Assembly: GCF_022129445.1 (NCBI RefSeq)
Contig: NZ_JADQAQ010000030.1
Coordinates: 1-56,997, forward strand
DNA: 56,997 nt
Origin: Photobacterium sp. Ph5
Lineage (GTDB): Bacteria > Pseudomonadota > Gammaproteobacteria > Enterobacterales > Vibrionaceae
Direction: 5' to 3'
Positions 37,273 through 47,207 of the stretch are shown here, piece after piece. How positions within the stretch are numbered: position 1 is the stretch's first letter; each line of letters starts with the position of its first letter. The notes under the pieces were generated by a model. The model was not told the origin of the DNA. It ran no database searches and saw nothing but the letters and a program-made list of their open reading frames with translations. The translations under genes were made by a program, and so were the position numbers.

Positions 37273-38853
37273 TTACACCTGAAATGCCTTAATTTTTGTT
37301 TCTAATTCATTGGCATGTTGATGCATGGTATCTGACGTTTCGGCGAGTTCAGTTACCACTGTTACCGACGCTTCTACCAACTCTCGTACATTGGTTAAAT
37401 TCTGGTTCATCTCATCAGCAACCGTTGTTTGCTGCTCTGCCGCGGTTGCAATATGGAAATTCATATCATTAATTAATTTAACTTGCGCGACAATTTTTTC
37501 TAATTCATCGCCAGCACTGGTTACCAAATCGACCCCTTCTGCCGCTTCTTCAACGCTTTGCTCCATCAACCCTACAGCTTGCTGAGCACTTTGTTGTAAT
37601 TGACTGATCATCTCTTGAATTTCAACCGTTGCAGTTTGTGTCCGTTGCGCCAAATTACGTACTTCATCGGCAACAACAGCAAAACCGCGTCCTGCATCTC
37701 CTGCGCGTGCGGCTTCAATCGCAGCGTTCAGGGCCAGTAAATTGGTTTGCTCTGAGATACTTTGGATCGTCACAATCACTGTGCTGATCTTCTCAACACG
37801 TGCTTCGACCTGATTAACCGCATCGGCTGATTGACGAATATCGCCAGAAAGCTGATTAATGGTGCTCATTGTTTTACCTACAAATTCTTGCCCTTGCGCG
37901 GCTTGTTCTGATGTTCCAACTGTAGCATCAGAAGCTTGCCTTGCGTGTTCAGCGACGGTTTGTACCGTAGAAGTCATTTCTGACATCGCCGAAGCTAATT
38001 GATCAATCTCAGCAAATTCTTCTTGTGCCGACGCTTTCGTCTCTACCATACTAATTGACATAATATCTGAAAGACTCGAAAGCTCGCTCGCCGCTGCACG
38101 TTGAGCTTGCAAGACTTCCTGTAACTGAAAGCGTGCCGTTTCTAATTCACGTGCTAAATCACCAAACTCATCACGGCAATCCATCTGAACCGGCTCAATT
38201 AAATTACGTTGTGCCAAATTTTTAATACTTTGTTTTAAGTAATTAATTTGACGTAGCATAATCCTTGAACCACCCAGTAGCAGCACTATAAAGGCAAGGA
38301 TCATGATCCCAGTTTGCCATACAATTTGCCATAAATATTGATAGTAATAGTTTTTAGCAACTTGAGTTGACTGAGAGCCCACGACCACTAAATCACGCTG
38401 GGGAAGTAATTCTGCATATTCATAACGCCCTTGATCTAACGTTAATGGAGAAGACATCGTTAATTGAGAAAGTAAAGCAGATAAAGATTGATTTTCTGAT
38501 GTCATTGCATTGAGTTGAGCGAGTTTCGTTACTGATGGATGCCCAACTACCTTGCCACTTTTACGATCAATAATATAAACATACGCATCTTGAGCAGAAG
38601 TTTGATTAAGAAAAAGCTTTGTTATGCCGGCATCTGCTTGATCCAATTTTTTCAATAAATTAGCATGTGAAATAGCTTGTTCTTTAGCGCGATCTTGTTG
38701 GATTTGCGAGACAGCAGAATAAAATGTTTGGGCATCCCATAACTGTTTTCCAAGTAGCAGTACCGTACTAAATACCATTAATAGGATCAATTTGGGCACA
38801 AGACGGATATTTGTTAGTCCTTTTTCCCATGATGAAAAGTGCATCGTTGCCAT
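37273..38853 (-). CDS. Methyl-accepting chemotaxis protein
   Basis: A 526-residue transmembrane chemoreceptor. A first membrane helix (about residues 20-40) and a second (about 185-205) bracket a periplasmic sensor of about 145 residues that resembles a small CACHE/single-helix type ([17 protein letters not shown]). HAMP and the methyl-accepting signalling domain follow, with the hairpin-tip sequence [20 protein letters not shown] and [15 protein letters not shown]. No C-terminal CheR pentapeptide is seen. ATG at 38853 has GGAGG 6-7 bp upstream. The ligand is unknown. It is divergent from a K+ channel gene and sits between glnE and ygiF, which are adjacent in E. coli. Confidence 0.92.
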   Translation of the reverse strand: MATMHFSSWEKGLTNIRLVPKLILLMVFSTVLLLGKQLWDAQTFYSAVSQIQQDRAKEQAISHANLLKKLDQADAGITKLFLNQTSAQDAYVYIIDRKSGKVVGHPSVTKLAQLNAMTSENQSLSALLSQLTMSSPLTLDQGRYEYAELLPQRDLVVVGSQSTQVAKNYYYQYLWQIVWQTGIMILAFIVLLLGGSRIMLRQINYLKQSIKNLAQRNLIEPVQMDCRDEFGDLARELETARFQLQEVLQAQRAAASELSSLSDIMSISMVETKASAQEEFAEIDQLASAMSEMTSTVQTVAEHARQASDATVGTSEQAAQGQEFVGKTMSTINQLSGDIRQSADAVNQVEARVEKISTVIVTIQSISEQTNLLALNAAIEAARAGDAGRGFAVVADEVRNLAQRTQTATVEIQEMISQLQQSAQQAVGLMEQSVEEAAEGVDLVTSAGDELEKIVAQVKLINDMNFHIATAAEQQTTVADEMNQNLTNVRELVEASVTVVTELAETSDTMHQHANELETKIKAFQV

Positions 38854-38986
38854 TTGGATCCTCCATCTGCCCCTCATACATACCTTCAAGCCAAAGAAGT
38901 GAAGATGAAGCACAATAAATATCAATAAATTTTGCTATCGTTTTCCTAATAACAATATATCGACAAAAACCACAAAGACCTTAGTG

Positions 38987-39781
38987 ATGAAAGTAATTGA
39001 TGACGTAAAGTATGAGCTACATCCCATGAGTTTGATGGCATTGGTTCTCTCTATCACCTCGCTTATTCTTGTTACCAGCACGCTTTTCCTTAATAAACAC
39101 AGTCCAACCTTTCGTATTTTTATTGCTATCGACACTTTTATTTGTCTACTTTTTTGGTGTCAATTACTGATAGATTTATTTAGAAGTGAAAATAAAACTG
39201 CCTACCTAAAGCATCACTGGCCTGATTTTATCGCCAGTATTCCCGCGATTGAACCATTGCGTTTTATGCGTATTTTACAAGTTCTGCGCGTTATTCGCTT
39301 ATTACGATCTAGTAAAAATATTTACTTCCAACTACAAAATAACCGTAGAGAAACCACTCTCGCTTCGATTTTCTTATTATTGACGGTACTTATCACGATT
39401 GGCGCAAGTTCTATCTTGTTTATCGAAGGTAATGTGCCTGGAGCTAACATTCATACTGCGGGGGATGCGCTATGGTGGGTATTTGTAACAATATCAACCG
39501 TGGGTTACGGCGATTATTATCCGATTACAACATTGGGTAGAATTATTGCTATCGGGATCATCATTTGTGGTGTCGGTTTATTTGGTATGGTAGCAGGTTT
39601 GATCAGCTCAGTAATTTCAGATCCACAACATGAAAAAGATCTACTCGAAAAAGCACATCGTAAAGAATGGCGAGAAATGCTCGCTAATCAACAAGTCTTG
39701 CTGGCTAAGTTAGATCGCTTGGAAACGAAGCTTGATCAACTATCACAAGATAAAAGCACTAATACACCAAGCCAGCATTAA
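38987..39781 (+). CDS. Voltage-gated-type potassium channel
   Basis: A 264-residue six-helix ion channel. The S4-like segment RFMRILQVLRVIRLLR carries Arg every third residue, as in voltage sensors. The pore loop holds the K+ selectivity filter TVGYGD at 171-176. A coiled-coil tail (EWREMLANQQVLLAKLDRLETKLDQL) follows and may drive tetramer assembly. GTG at 38984 precedes ATG 38987, so the start could be one codon earlier; the ribosome site is weak (AAAG). The promoter region is shared, about 130 bp, with the divergent chemoreceptor. Confidence 0.9.
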   Translation: MKVIDDVKYELHPMSLMALVLSITSLILVTSTLFLNKHSPTFRIFIAIDTFICLLFWCQLLIDLFRSENKTAYLKHHWPDFIASIPAIEPLRFMRILQVLRVIRLLRSSKNIYFQLQNNRRETTLASIFLLLTVLITIGASSILFIEGNVPGANIHTAGDALWWVFVTISTVGYGDYYPITTLGRIIAIGIIICGVGLFGMVAGLISSVISDPQHEKDLLEKAHRKEWREMLANQQVLLAKLDRLETKLDQLSQDKSTNTPSQH

Positions 39782-39807
39782 GAAAACAAAAATATATCGC
39801 TATAATT

Positions 39808-39832
39808 AAGCCTTGCTTCGGCAAGGCTTTTA
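39808..39832. terminator. Bidirectional terminator, channel gene / ygiF
   Basis: AAGCCTTGC and GCAAGGCTT (loop TTCG) with T's on the plus side, between convergent genes. Confidence 0.85.
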
Positions 39833-39847
39833 TTTTCTCTCTAACAC

Positions 39848-41362
39848 TTAAGGCCAATATGGCGCAAGCTCAATGCTCATCTTACGTGTTTGATCCATCG
39901 CATGGATCAATGATTCATTTTGACGCAATAACCATTTCTCAATTTGTGCAAAATCATCACCTTCAAATAATGGTAATAGCTGACGTATTGGCTCTAAAGC
40001 ACACAGATCATCAATACCTTGCAATAAATCAAACCATGGCATGCGGAAAGTTTGACGCAACTCAGGATCGTAAAGCTCAGCAAAAGATAAGCCACACATC
40101 AAATTTCGCTGCAAACGCGGTTTCTGATCGATGTAATCGGAGCGTGTTAATTGACGGTCGGCAGGAAAGACATCCAATAGCTCACGCCATGAACGAGATA
40201 ATATATTATCGGCAAAAGGCTTAATCGCACCAGCTAGTTTTGCACGTGATTTATCATCTAAAAATGGCTGCCAACCGCGGCTTAATACCCAACGACTTAA
40301 ATCCAGCAATAAACCACAATAACGTGCCGAATTCATCAATCGCAGCATATCTTCGTTATCAGGTAGCTGTTCATAACGTGCATCTAGCTGCTGTTGTAGC
40401 GATTTACGGACATTTAACTTACGTAATACGTAAGATTTGTCGTCTGTTAATGCTTGAATACTATTGGCATCTTCTAGCCACGCCAACTCACCCTCTAACC
40501 ATTGCAATTCTTGACGCAACAAAGCACTCGCACGACGCGGAATAATACCACCGAACGTTGCAAAGGTTTGACGCAATAAGCTTAATGATTGAGAGATTTG
40601 AACTAACGCTTGCTGATCTTGTGATTCAGTATAGATTTGTTCGTGGTATAACCAATGCTCTAATGCATGTTCTAACGTTTTAATAAACGTCGACTCAACC
40701 GTATCTTGCTCAGTCGTTGCGACAAGCGTTAAAGGCTTAGGTGTATCGCCTTGATAATCTGCTGCTAAGCGGTAGCCACGAGCCGCTTTACTCAAATTAC
40801 CTAATCGCATACCGCCATCCGCACAAAGTTCACGGGCAAGCGTAAATAAAGCGTCGGTTTGACCCGATTTAAGTTCTAACTCAACTTCACAAATTGGCGA
40901 TGATTTACCATTGGTATGGACTTCACCCTGATCATAAGCCAATTCTATTTGGCTTCCATCAGGCATGGCGACGAGCCATTGCTGACGGGTGAAATCGGTT
41001 GAGAACAAAGGTCTAATTTGCTGTTGAGCAAGATCAACATCAAAACCTTCTGGCCAAGCATCCGCTGGATGTAAAGCCAAAGTGGGCGCATCACCATCAA
41101 TTTCTACATTATACTCAGGGCGTTGGTGTAAACCGGCAACAACCCTACCTGCAGTTTTTAATGTTTGTACATAAACATCGTCAAAACGACGCACCCGAAG
41201 GCCAATATCGTGCTGACGCAATAATTGGTCTGGCGTATCGAAGTAAATATTGCCTAATTCTCGACTGCTCTGCTGCAGAATTTTCGCTTCCGTTATTTTG
41301 CTCAATAATTGACGTGAAAATTCTGGTGAGACGATAAACTTCAGTTCTATCTCGGTTTCCAT
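39848..41362 (-). CDS. ygiF: CYTH-CHAD inorganic triphosphatase
   Basis: A 504-residue protein. The N-terminal CYTH domain starts METEIELKF with the ExExK metal/triphosphate signature (Glu4, Glu6, Lys8). E. coli YgiF hydrolyses inorganic tripolyphosphate. The C-terminal CHAD domain (about residues 225-500) is helical and Arg/His-rich (RKMSIELAPYWP at the end), a fold that binds polyphosphate. ATG at 41362 is preferred over 41386, because the ExExK motif must lie at the N-terminus. Context with a phosphate transporter across the divergent region fits phosphate/polyphosphate handling. Confidence 0.93.
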   Translation of the reverse strand: METEIELKFIVSPEFSRQLLSKITEAKILQQSSRELGNIYFDTPDQLLRQHDIGLRVRRFDDVYVQTLKTAGRVVAGLHQRPEYNVEIDGDAPTLALHPADAWPEGFDVDLAQQQIRPLFSTDFTRQQWLVAMPDGSQIELAYDQGEVHTNGKSSPICEVELELKSGQTDALFTLARELCADGGMRLGNLSKAARGYRLAADYQGDTPKPLTLVATTEQDTVESTFIKTLEHALEHWLYHEQIYTESQDQQALVQISQSLSLLRQTFATFGGIIPRRASALLRQELQWLEGELAWLEDANSIQALTDDKSYVLRKLNVRKSLQQQLDARYEQLPDNEDMLRLMNSARYCGLLLDLSRWVLSRGWQPFLDDKSRAKLAGAIKPFADNILSRSWRELLDVFPADRQLTRSDYIDQKPRLQRNLMCGLSFAELYDPELRQTFRMPWFDLLQGIDDLCALEPIRQLLPLFEGDDFAQIEKWLLRQNESLIHAMDQTRKMSIELAPYWP

Positions 41363-41547
41363 AGTTATACCTATAAACAGTGGCAATCCAAGGATATTTG
41401 CTTATGCGCTTGAGGGCAAGTCAGAAATATCGATAAAACCTTGATCAAAATTAGTTCCACTATACTCACATATACGTTAACATGCGCGCTTCAATGACCA
41501 TCGCTCAAGATTTAGCCTTTTTCGGGCGCTCTCTAGGTTGATCGGCT

Positions 41548-42228
41548 ATGCCAGTAAATACAATTATGGGGCTCTTTGCAAAATCCCCAATCAAACCACT
41601 GCAACGTCACGTTATTCGCGTAACTGAATGTTGTAACTTGCTTATCCCGTTCTTTGAAGCATGTAATGCTGGAGACTGGGAAAAGGCGGCAGTTTTACGC
41701 GAACAGATCTCGCAACTTGAAAAAGATGCGGATGTGCTTAAGCGTGAGATCCGTCTGAAGCTTCCTCGTGGTCTTTTCATGCCAGTAGATCGTACTGATA
41801 TGTTAGGACTGTTAACCCAGCAGGATAAACTCGCTAACCTCTCTAAAGATATCGCTGGTCGTGTCTTAGGTCGTAAGCTACAAATCCCTGCGATCATGTA
41901 CCCAGACTTTGTCGCTTACGTTCAACGTTGTTTAGACGCTGCTGATCAAGCACGCCGTGTAATTAACGAATTGGATGAGCTTCTTGAGACTGGTTTCAAA
42001 GGCAGAGAAGTGACGCTTGTTGCCGAAATGATTAATCAGCTAGATGTTATCGAAGATGATACTGATTCTATGCAGATTGTTTTACGTCAACAATTAATGT
42101 CCATCGAAGACCAACACAGCCCGGTGGATGTCATGTTCCTGTATAAGATTCTCGAGTGGGTAGGCGCGATTGCTGATCAAGCACAACGTGTAGGCTCGCG
42201 TTTAGAGATTATGCTTTCGCGTTCTTAA
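41548..42228 (+). CDS. DUF47 / TIGR00153 phosphate transport-associated protein
   Basis: A 226-residue helical protein of the PhoU-like DUF47 family (TIGR00153). It is usually encoded directly before PiT-type phosphate transporters, as here, and probably regulates the transporter. The MPVNTIMGLFAKSPIKPLQ start and the PRGLFMPVDRTDMLGLLTQQD motif are conserved. It is the first gene of a two-gene unit; pit begins 30 bp after its stop. Divergent from ygiF. Confidence 0.92.
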   Translation: MPVNTIMGLFAKSPIKPLQRHVIRVTECCNLLIPFFEACNAGDWEKAAVLREQISQLEKDADVLKREIRLKLPRGLFMPVDRTDMLGLLTQQDKLANLSKDIAGRVLGRKLQIPAIMYPDFVAYVQRCLDAADQARRVINELDELLETGFKGREVTLVAEMINQLDVIEDDTDSMQIVLRQQLMSIEDQHSPVDVMFLYKILEWVGAIADQAQRVGSRLEIMLSRS

Positions 42229-42258
42229 TAACGAGAATTAACAAAACAAGGTTTTACA

Positions 42259-43527
42259 ATGGAAATCCTGGCTAACTACGGCACTCTAATTATTGGAGTG
42301 GCAGCTATTTTTGGTCTTTTAATGGCGATTGGTATTGGTGCAAATGATGTTGCCAATGCCATGGGTACTTCAGTAGGTTCTAAAGCACTTACAGTAAAAC
42401 AAGCGATCATCATTGCGATGATTTTTGAGTTTGCTGGTGCTTATCTTGCAGGTGGTGAAGTAACAGATACTATCCGTAAGGGGGTTATCGATACTTCGCT
42501 CTATGCAGCCCAACCTGAGGTACTGGTGTACGGCATGATGTCAGCGCTTCTTGCTGCTGGTACATGGTTGTTACTCGCTTCTTATATGGGCTGGCCAGTA
42601 TCAACCACCCACTCAATTATCGGTGCAATTATCGGTTTTGCGTGCGTGTCTGTTGGTACCAATGCAGTGGATTGGCATTCAATCCAAGGTATTGTTGGTA
42701 GCTGGTTAATTACCCCTCTTATTGCAGGTATTTTTGCTTACCTAATATTTATCAGCGCCCAAAAATTAATTTTTGACACTGATACTCCACTGATAAATGC
42801 AAAGCGCTTTGTTCCTGTCTACATGTTTATTACTGCGATGGTCATTGCACTAGTAACAATCAAGAAAGGTCTAAAGCACGTTGGTTTGCATTTAACAACC
42901 AGTGAAGCTTGGGTTGCGTCACTTGTAGTATCACTACTTGTGATGGTAGCAGGTTACTTCTACATTCAACGTAAATACACCGATGACGGCTCTTCTGTTG
43001 ATAGCAATGGCTATGCCGGTGTGGAAAGTGTATTTAGCGTACTAATGGTAGTGACCGCTTGTGCAATGGCATTTGCTCACGGTTCAAATGACGTAGCGAA
43101 TGCGATTGGTCCTCTGTCTGCTGTAGTTTCTACAGTTGAACATGCTGGTCAAATTGCAGATAAAAGTGAAATTGCATGGTGGATCCTTCCACTAGGTGGT
43201 ATCGGTATTGTTATCGGCCTTGCGACTCTAGGTCATAAAGTAATGGCTACCGTAGGCACAGGTATCACAGAACTAACCCCAAGCCGTGGTTTTGCTGCGC
43301 AGCTAGCAACAGCATCCACTGTTGTACTGGCATCAGGTACAGGTTTACCTATCTCAACGACACAAACACTTGTAGGTGCCGTTTTAGGTGTGGGTTTTGC
43401 TCGTGGTATTGCAGCATTGAATCTTGGTGTTGTTCGTAACATCGTTGCATCATGGGTTGTAACTCTGCCAGCAGGTGCGCTACTTGCTGTCATTTTCTTC
43501 TACATTATGCAAGCCGTATTTGGTTAA
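42259..43527 (+). CDS. pit: Inorganic phosphate transporter, PiT family
   Basis: A 422-residue inner-membrane proton- or sodium-coupled phosphate permease with about ten helices. The two PHO4 signature repeats are visible: GANDVANAMGTSVGS near residue 28 and GSNDVANAIGPLSAV in the C half, an inverted duplication typical of PiT. Vibrio and Photobacterium PiT proteins of this size sit with the DUF47 gene upstream. AAGG precedes the ATG. A strong terminator follows. pit is a family name; the ion coupled is not decided by sequence. Confidence 0.93.
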   Translation: MEILANYGTLIIGVAAIFGLLMAIGIGANDVANAMGTSVGSKALTVKQAIIIAMIFEFAGAYLAGGEVTDTIRKGVIDTSLYAAQPEVLVYGMMSALLAAGTWLLLASYMGWPVSTTHSIIGAIIGFACVSVGTNAVDWHSIQGIVGSWLITPLIAGIFAYLIFISAQKLIFDTDTPLINAKRFVPVYMFITAMVIALVTIKKGLKHVGLHLTTSEAWVASLVVSLLVMVAGYFYIQRKYTDDGSSVDSNGYAGVESVFSVLMVVTACAMAFAHGSNDVANAIGPLSAVVSTVEHAGQIADKSEIAWWILPLGGIGIVIGLATLGHKVMATVGTGITELTPSRGFAAQLATASTVVLASGTGLPISTTQTLVGAVLGVGFARGIAALNLGVVRNIVASWVVTLPAGALLAVIFFYIMQAVFG

Positions 43528-43543
43528 ATAGTGGCACAGGTTC

Positions 43544-43572
43544 AAAAGAGGGAGGCTTAGCCTCCCTCTTTT
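43544..43572 (+). terminator. pit terminator
   Basis: AAAAGAGGGAGGC and GCCTCCCTCTTTT form a 13-bp perfect stem with a TTA loop. Confidence 0.93.
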
Positions 43573-43643
43573 CTTGCACCTTCCTTCCAAAATTCTTACT
43601 ATCAACGACCTTAACAAAATCAAGACTCCCCAAGGATCAGATT

Positions 43644-44261
43644 GTGAAGTACCTCATTAGTCTTTGTTTACTTATTTGTGCGGCAATAACGCCTATTGCA
43701 AATGCGGCACAGGTTCGTTATATCTCCGACAACCTATTTACTTACATGCATTCAGGCCCCGGCACACAATACCGCATTATTGGCAGTATTGACGCGGGAA
43801 CAAAAATCACCCTAACCAATACCAATAAAGCAGCTGGTTTTAGTCAAATTACTGATGACCGTGGGCGTAGTGGTTGGGTCGATTCAAAATTTGTTTCAAC
43901 AGAGATGGGCCTAAAAGAGCGTGTTCCTGCGCTACAAACAGAATTAACAGAAGTGAAGGCTAAACTTGCTGAAGCACTTACTTCAAGCGATAGTCAAAAC
44001 GCTGGGCTTAAAAACACATTAGCTCAACGTAATACACAGATAAATGATCTAGAAACACGCAATAATAAGCTGCAAAGCGAGTTATCTTCATCTCAAGATC
44101 AAATCCGTGAACTTCGCGCTAAAATTGATACCCAAAAAGATGACCTATTAATGAAGTGGTTCACTTATGGGGGGCTCGTTGCCGGTGCTGGTCTATTATT
44201 TGGTCTTGTACTACCTCACCTTATCCCACGCCGTCGCAAACGCAATAACGGTTGGGCTTAA
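43644..44261 (+). CDS. ygiM: SH3-domain membrane protein YgiM (TIGR04211)
   Basis: A 205-residue protein with a signal peptide (about 22 residues, ending ANA-AQVRY), a bacterial SH3 domain (YMHSGPGTQYRIIGSIDAG through GWVDSKFV), a coiled coil (residues 95-165 or so) and a C-terminal membrane anchor WFTYGGLVAGAGLLFGLVLP followed by RRRKR. It is probably anchored in the inner membrane facing the periplasm, where the SH3 domain may bind peptidoglycan. Start is GTG at 43644, 7 bp after AAGGA; longer upstream frames overlap pit. ygiM is near cca in E. coli too. Confidence 0.9.
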   Translation: MKYLISLCLLICAAITPIANAAQVRYISDNLFTYMHSGPGTQYRIIGSIDAGTKITLTNTNKAAGFSQITDDRGRSGWVDSKFVSTEMGLKERVPALQTELTEVKAKLAEALTSSDSQNAGLKNTLAQRNTQINDLETRNNKLQSELSSSQDQIRELRAKIDTQKDDLLMKWFTYGGLVAGAGLLFGLVLPHLIPRRRKRNNGWA

Positions 44262-44295
44262 TACCCAAATAGGCAGAGGTCTCGACGTCTGGATC

Positions 44296-44322
44296 AAAAA
44301 AGGCAGCTTAGCTGCCTTTTTT
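44296..44322. terminator. Bidirectional terminator, ygiM / gspB
   Basis: AAAAAAGGCAGC and GCTGCCTTTTTT form a 12-bp perfect stem with a TTA loop. Confidence 0.92.
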
Positions 44323-44344
44323 ATTGCCTATTATCAGCGTCCAT

Positions 44345-45298
44345 TTACCACTCAGATAATGCCGGCATACTAATTTCATAACCATCAAATTTAAGTATCA
44401 CATCACGTGATTCGATACGGGCTAATTTGACACCAGGAGCAATACTGTCGCCTTCATGTAATTCTTTACCATTGACCTTAACCCAACGTTTAGCAGGAGC
44501 TGAAGAATAGATATGCTGCTCAAAATTCATTTTAGGTAATTGGTTTTGAATCGATGATGGTAGCAAGCCAATAGGGATCACCTTACTTTGTGGTTGTTTA
44601 GATGCTTTAACGACAGGTTGAGCATCGGCTTCATCAACACTGCGATCCAATTCATTATCTTGATAGCTTTCGCCATCGGTGGCCACAATCGCAGATTTAA
44701 GCTGAGCGGCTAACTTAGGTGATAATCCAGAAAGATCTAAATTATCTAATTGATATGGATCTTGCTCTTCAGATTGCTTTGCTACTGGTTTGGTTACTGG
44801 CACATAATTATCTGTTGATGCATTAGCTGAGTAAGATTCTGTTGCCATTGGGACTTCATAATCCTGATACGCAGGGGCTGCAGAATACAGACTATCACCA
44901 ATAGGAAGAGGCTCTGTCACCAATTGAGGGTAATCAAGGAACATAACGTCTTTATTTGGCGACAATACATTAGCCTGACTGCTCTCTGCGGGCGCTTGCA
45001 ATACTTGCTTATCATATGATGCCGAAGGTTGCGATTGAGGTGCTTGCTGTAAGGGTGCGTTCAGCTCTGTTGCTTGCCCCTGCTCATGTTTAACTTGTTG
45101 ATAAAACTTATATCCAATAATAGCAGCAGCAGGAAGTAATGCGATAACAAGTGGCCATGCCCATGATGTCGACACTGTCTGTGCTTTAACGCTTCGCATT
45201 GGATGTACAACTTTCGCTGTCCCTTGACCCACTTCTCGTTCAGACTGATCCGTATTCTTATCATCTGATTTTTTTAAACTATCTAGCAATTGAGACAT
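44345..45298 (-). CDS. gspB: Type II secretion assembly protein GspB (ExeB)
   Basis: A 317-residue inner-membrane protein. A cytoplasmic N-terminus is followed by a helix at about 47-66 (WAWPLVIALLPAAAIIGYKFY), a long Pro/Gln-rich periplasmic linker and the C-terminal GspB domain (RWVKVNGKELHEGDSIAPGVKLARI). In Aeromonas ExeA and ExeB form a complex that inserts the type II secretin GspD through peptidoglycan. Its ATG overlaps the gspA stop (TAATG). The main gsp operon is not in this window. Confidence 0.93.
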   Translation of the reverse strand: MSQLLDSLKKSDDKNTDQSEREVGQGTAKVVHPMRSVKAQTVSTSWAWPLVIALLPAAAIIGYKFYQQVKHEQGQATELNAPLQQAPQSQPSASYDKQVLQAPAESSQANVLSPNKDVMFLDYPQLVTEPLPIGDSLYSAAPAYQDYEVPMATESYSANASTDNYVPVTKPVAKQSEEQDPYQLDNLDLSGLSPKLAAQLKSAIVATDGESYQDNELDRSVDEADAQPVVKASKQPQSKVIPIGLLPSSIQNQLPKMNFEQHIYSSAPAKRWVKVNGKELHEGDSIAPGVKLARIESRDVILKFDGYEISMPALSEW

Positions 45299-46971
45299 TA
45301 GATTTGCTCCGGCTGTAACGTGGGTCCTGGTAGATTCATCGCAGAATCGAGTACCATTAATGTCATTGGCCCGGCTATCCCATCAGCCGCTAAATCTTGT
45401 GAACGTTGGAAACGACGCAATTTATCTAATATCGACTGATCAAAATAGCCCTTTCTTGGCGACTCCTCACCAAGAAAATCATTCAATTGTTGGTCAAGCC
45501 ACACAACACGAGGACCATTCTGTCCAAAACGAATACTGGTTTTATCGCCTAATGGTGGGCGCCATAACAAACTAAATTGCCCATCCCAACGAGATTCAAA
45601 CCAGTTAGGTGTCACCGAAATTCTCTCTTTTCCCATAAGTAACTCAATGCGATCATCAGTAATAGCGTACAACACTGCGTAAAAAGGCTTCTGCGTGCCA
45701 TCTTTTAAAGTCACGATCACAGGACGGTTTATTAAACCTAATTTTGCTAATGTCGTTTTACCACTAAAACATGCCAAGCTGATCCGCGAACTGGTAGCAC
45801 ATGTCGCTTGATTCAATGCCGTATCAAAGCCCCACAAACGATATAGTGTTTGCATCGACGTTCGCTCTTTACGGCTCGCATCAATCACTTTCGCTAAACG
45901 CTCTTGGGAATTTTCAGGGTGATTTAAGGCTGTTGTTATTCCCTGTTTCGTTAACTCACTCGATTTTTCAACTACTGATAAGTTCGCTGCCGCATATGAC
46001 GATTGGTTTGGTGCTATAGGTGTCGCAACAGGCGCAACAGGTAACGGCCAATAATGCCAAGCCCCCATTGCTAATGTTGAACATAACGCCATAGCAACTC
46101 CCCAAGGGAGCCATGATACTGCTGTTTTTGTACCTTGTGAGTGCGCTTTTGATTGAACAGGAACTTGCCAACTTAAAATATCTTCGCACGCCTGCACTGC
46201 CATCGTTTTAGTCACTTGACGAGTGCCCGCTTGACAAGCCAATTGCATCGACTTATCACACACAAGATTAATTAACCGCGGAATACCTTGAGTTTGTTTC
46301 GCAATATATTTGATGCAACTTGTATCAAACACAGGGTACAAACAATCGACAGCCGTTAAACGATAATGAATATATTCATTCACTTCTATTTCTGTTAACG
46401 GTAATAGGTGATAGCGAGAAGTGATACGTTGAGCAAGTTGACGTAACCGCTCTTGTTGCAATAATTGCTGTAATTCAGGCTGACCAATTAACACAACCTT
46501 AAGCAGTTTTCTGCTGTCCGTTTCCAAGTTGGTCAATAGGCGTAATTGTTCTAATACATCAGGCATGAGGTGCTGTGCTTCATCCACCAGCAGTAGTGTT
46601 TGTCGGCCTTCAGCATGGTTAGCCATTAAGTGACGATAAATAATATCTGTTAACTGTTTAAAGCTGGCGTCAGATTGATAATGCAAGTCTAACTCATCAC
46701 AAATCGCGGCTAATAAATCATGAGCTGATAACGCAGGATTTAAAATAACAGCAACTTGTGTTTGGTGTGGCAATCGGGAAATCATCGCACGTAGTACGGT
46801 GGTTTTACCTGTACCAACTTCCCCTGTTAATAACCCAAAACCACCACCATCGGTTAGTCCTGACAGCATATGTGTCAATGCTTCTCGATGTCGCTCACTG
46901 AGATACAAAAAACGTGCGCTGGGGACGATAGAAAAAGGCGCTTCAGTGATCCCGAAAAAGTCCTGATACAT
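45298..46971 (-). CDS. gspA: Type II secretion assembly ATPase GspA (ExeA)
   Basis: A 557-residue protein. An AAA+ ATPase domain has Walker A GEVGTGKTT (residues 50-58) and Walker B LLLVDEAQHL. One membrane helix lies near residues 288-308 (WLPWGVAMALCSTLAMGAW). The periplasmic part contains a peptidoglycan-binding PG_binding_1 domain near the C-terminus (FDQSILDKLRRFQRSQDLAA). It uses ATP to reorganise peptidoglycan for secretin assembly. It is first of the gspAB unit, divergent from cca. Confidence 0.94.
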   Translation of the reverse strand: MYQDFFGITEAPFSIVPSARFLYLSERHREALTHMLSGLTDGGGFGLLTGEVGTGKTTVLRAMISRLPHQTQVAVILNPALSAHDLLAAICDELDLHYQSDASFKQLTDIIYRHLMANHAEGRQTLLLVDEAQHLMPDVLEQLRLLTNLETDSRKLLKVVLIGQPELQQLLQQERLRQLAQRITSRYHLLPLTEIEVNEYIHYRLTAVDCLYPVFDTSCIKYIAKQTQGIPRLINLVCDKSMQLACQAGTRQVTKTMAVQACEDILSWQVPVQSKAHSQGTKTAVSWLPWGVAMALCSTLAMGAWHYWPLPVAPVATPIAPNQSSYAAANLSVVEKSSELTKQGITTALNHPENSQERLAKVIDASRKERTSMQTLYRLWGFDTALNQATCATSSRISLACFSGKTTLAKLGLINRPVIVTLKDGTQKPFYAVLYAITDDRIELLMGKERISVTPNWFESRWDGQFSLLWRPPLGDKTSIRFGQNGPRVVWLDQQLNDFLGEESPRKGYFDQSILDKLRRFQRSQDLAADGIAGPMTLMVLDSAMNLPGPTLQPEQI

Positions 46972-47207
46972 AAAAATACTCTGGTGCTTAAAATAAGTGA
47001 TAACCGTTAAACGAGGTTAAATTCTCTTTTGTTCTAAAATACACGTCAACATCGCGATATTTATTATCATGGGTATTGATTGGGTTATTGTATACTGCCA
47101 AGCAGTAGCGCATAGACCAAGTTCACAATGAACACGGTATTATGGTCAGTTTTTAACTAAAATCGGTAGAGATTCGTCTCATTAGTTTCAGGCATAAGGA
47201 GCTTTCA

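Noticed and set aside
43452..43643. Extension of YgiM upstream into pit
   Set aside because: It overlaps pit and lacks a signal peptide; GTG 43644 has AAGGA and begins the signal peptide.
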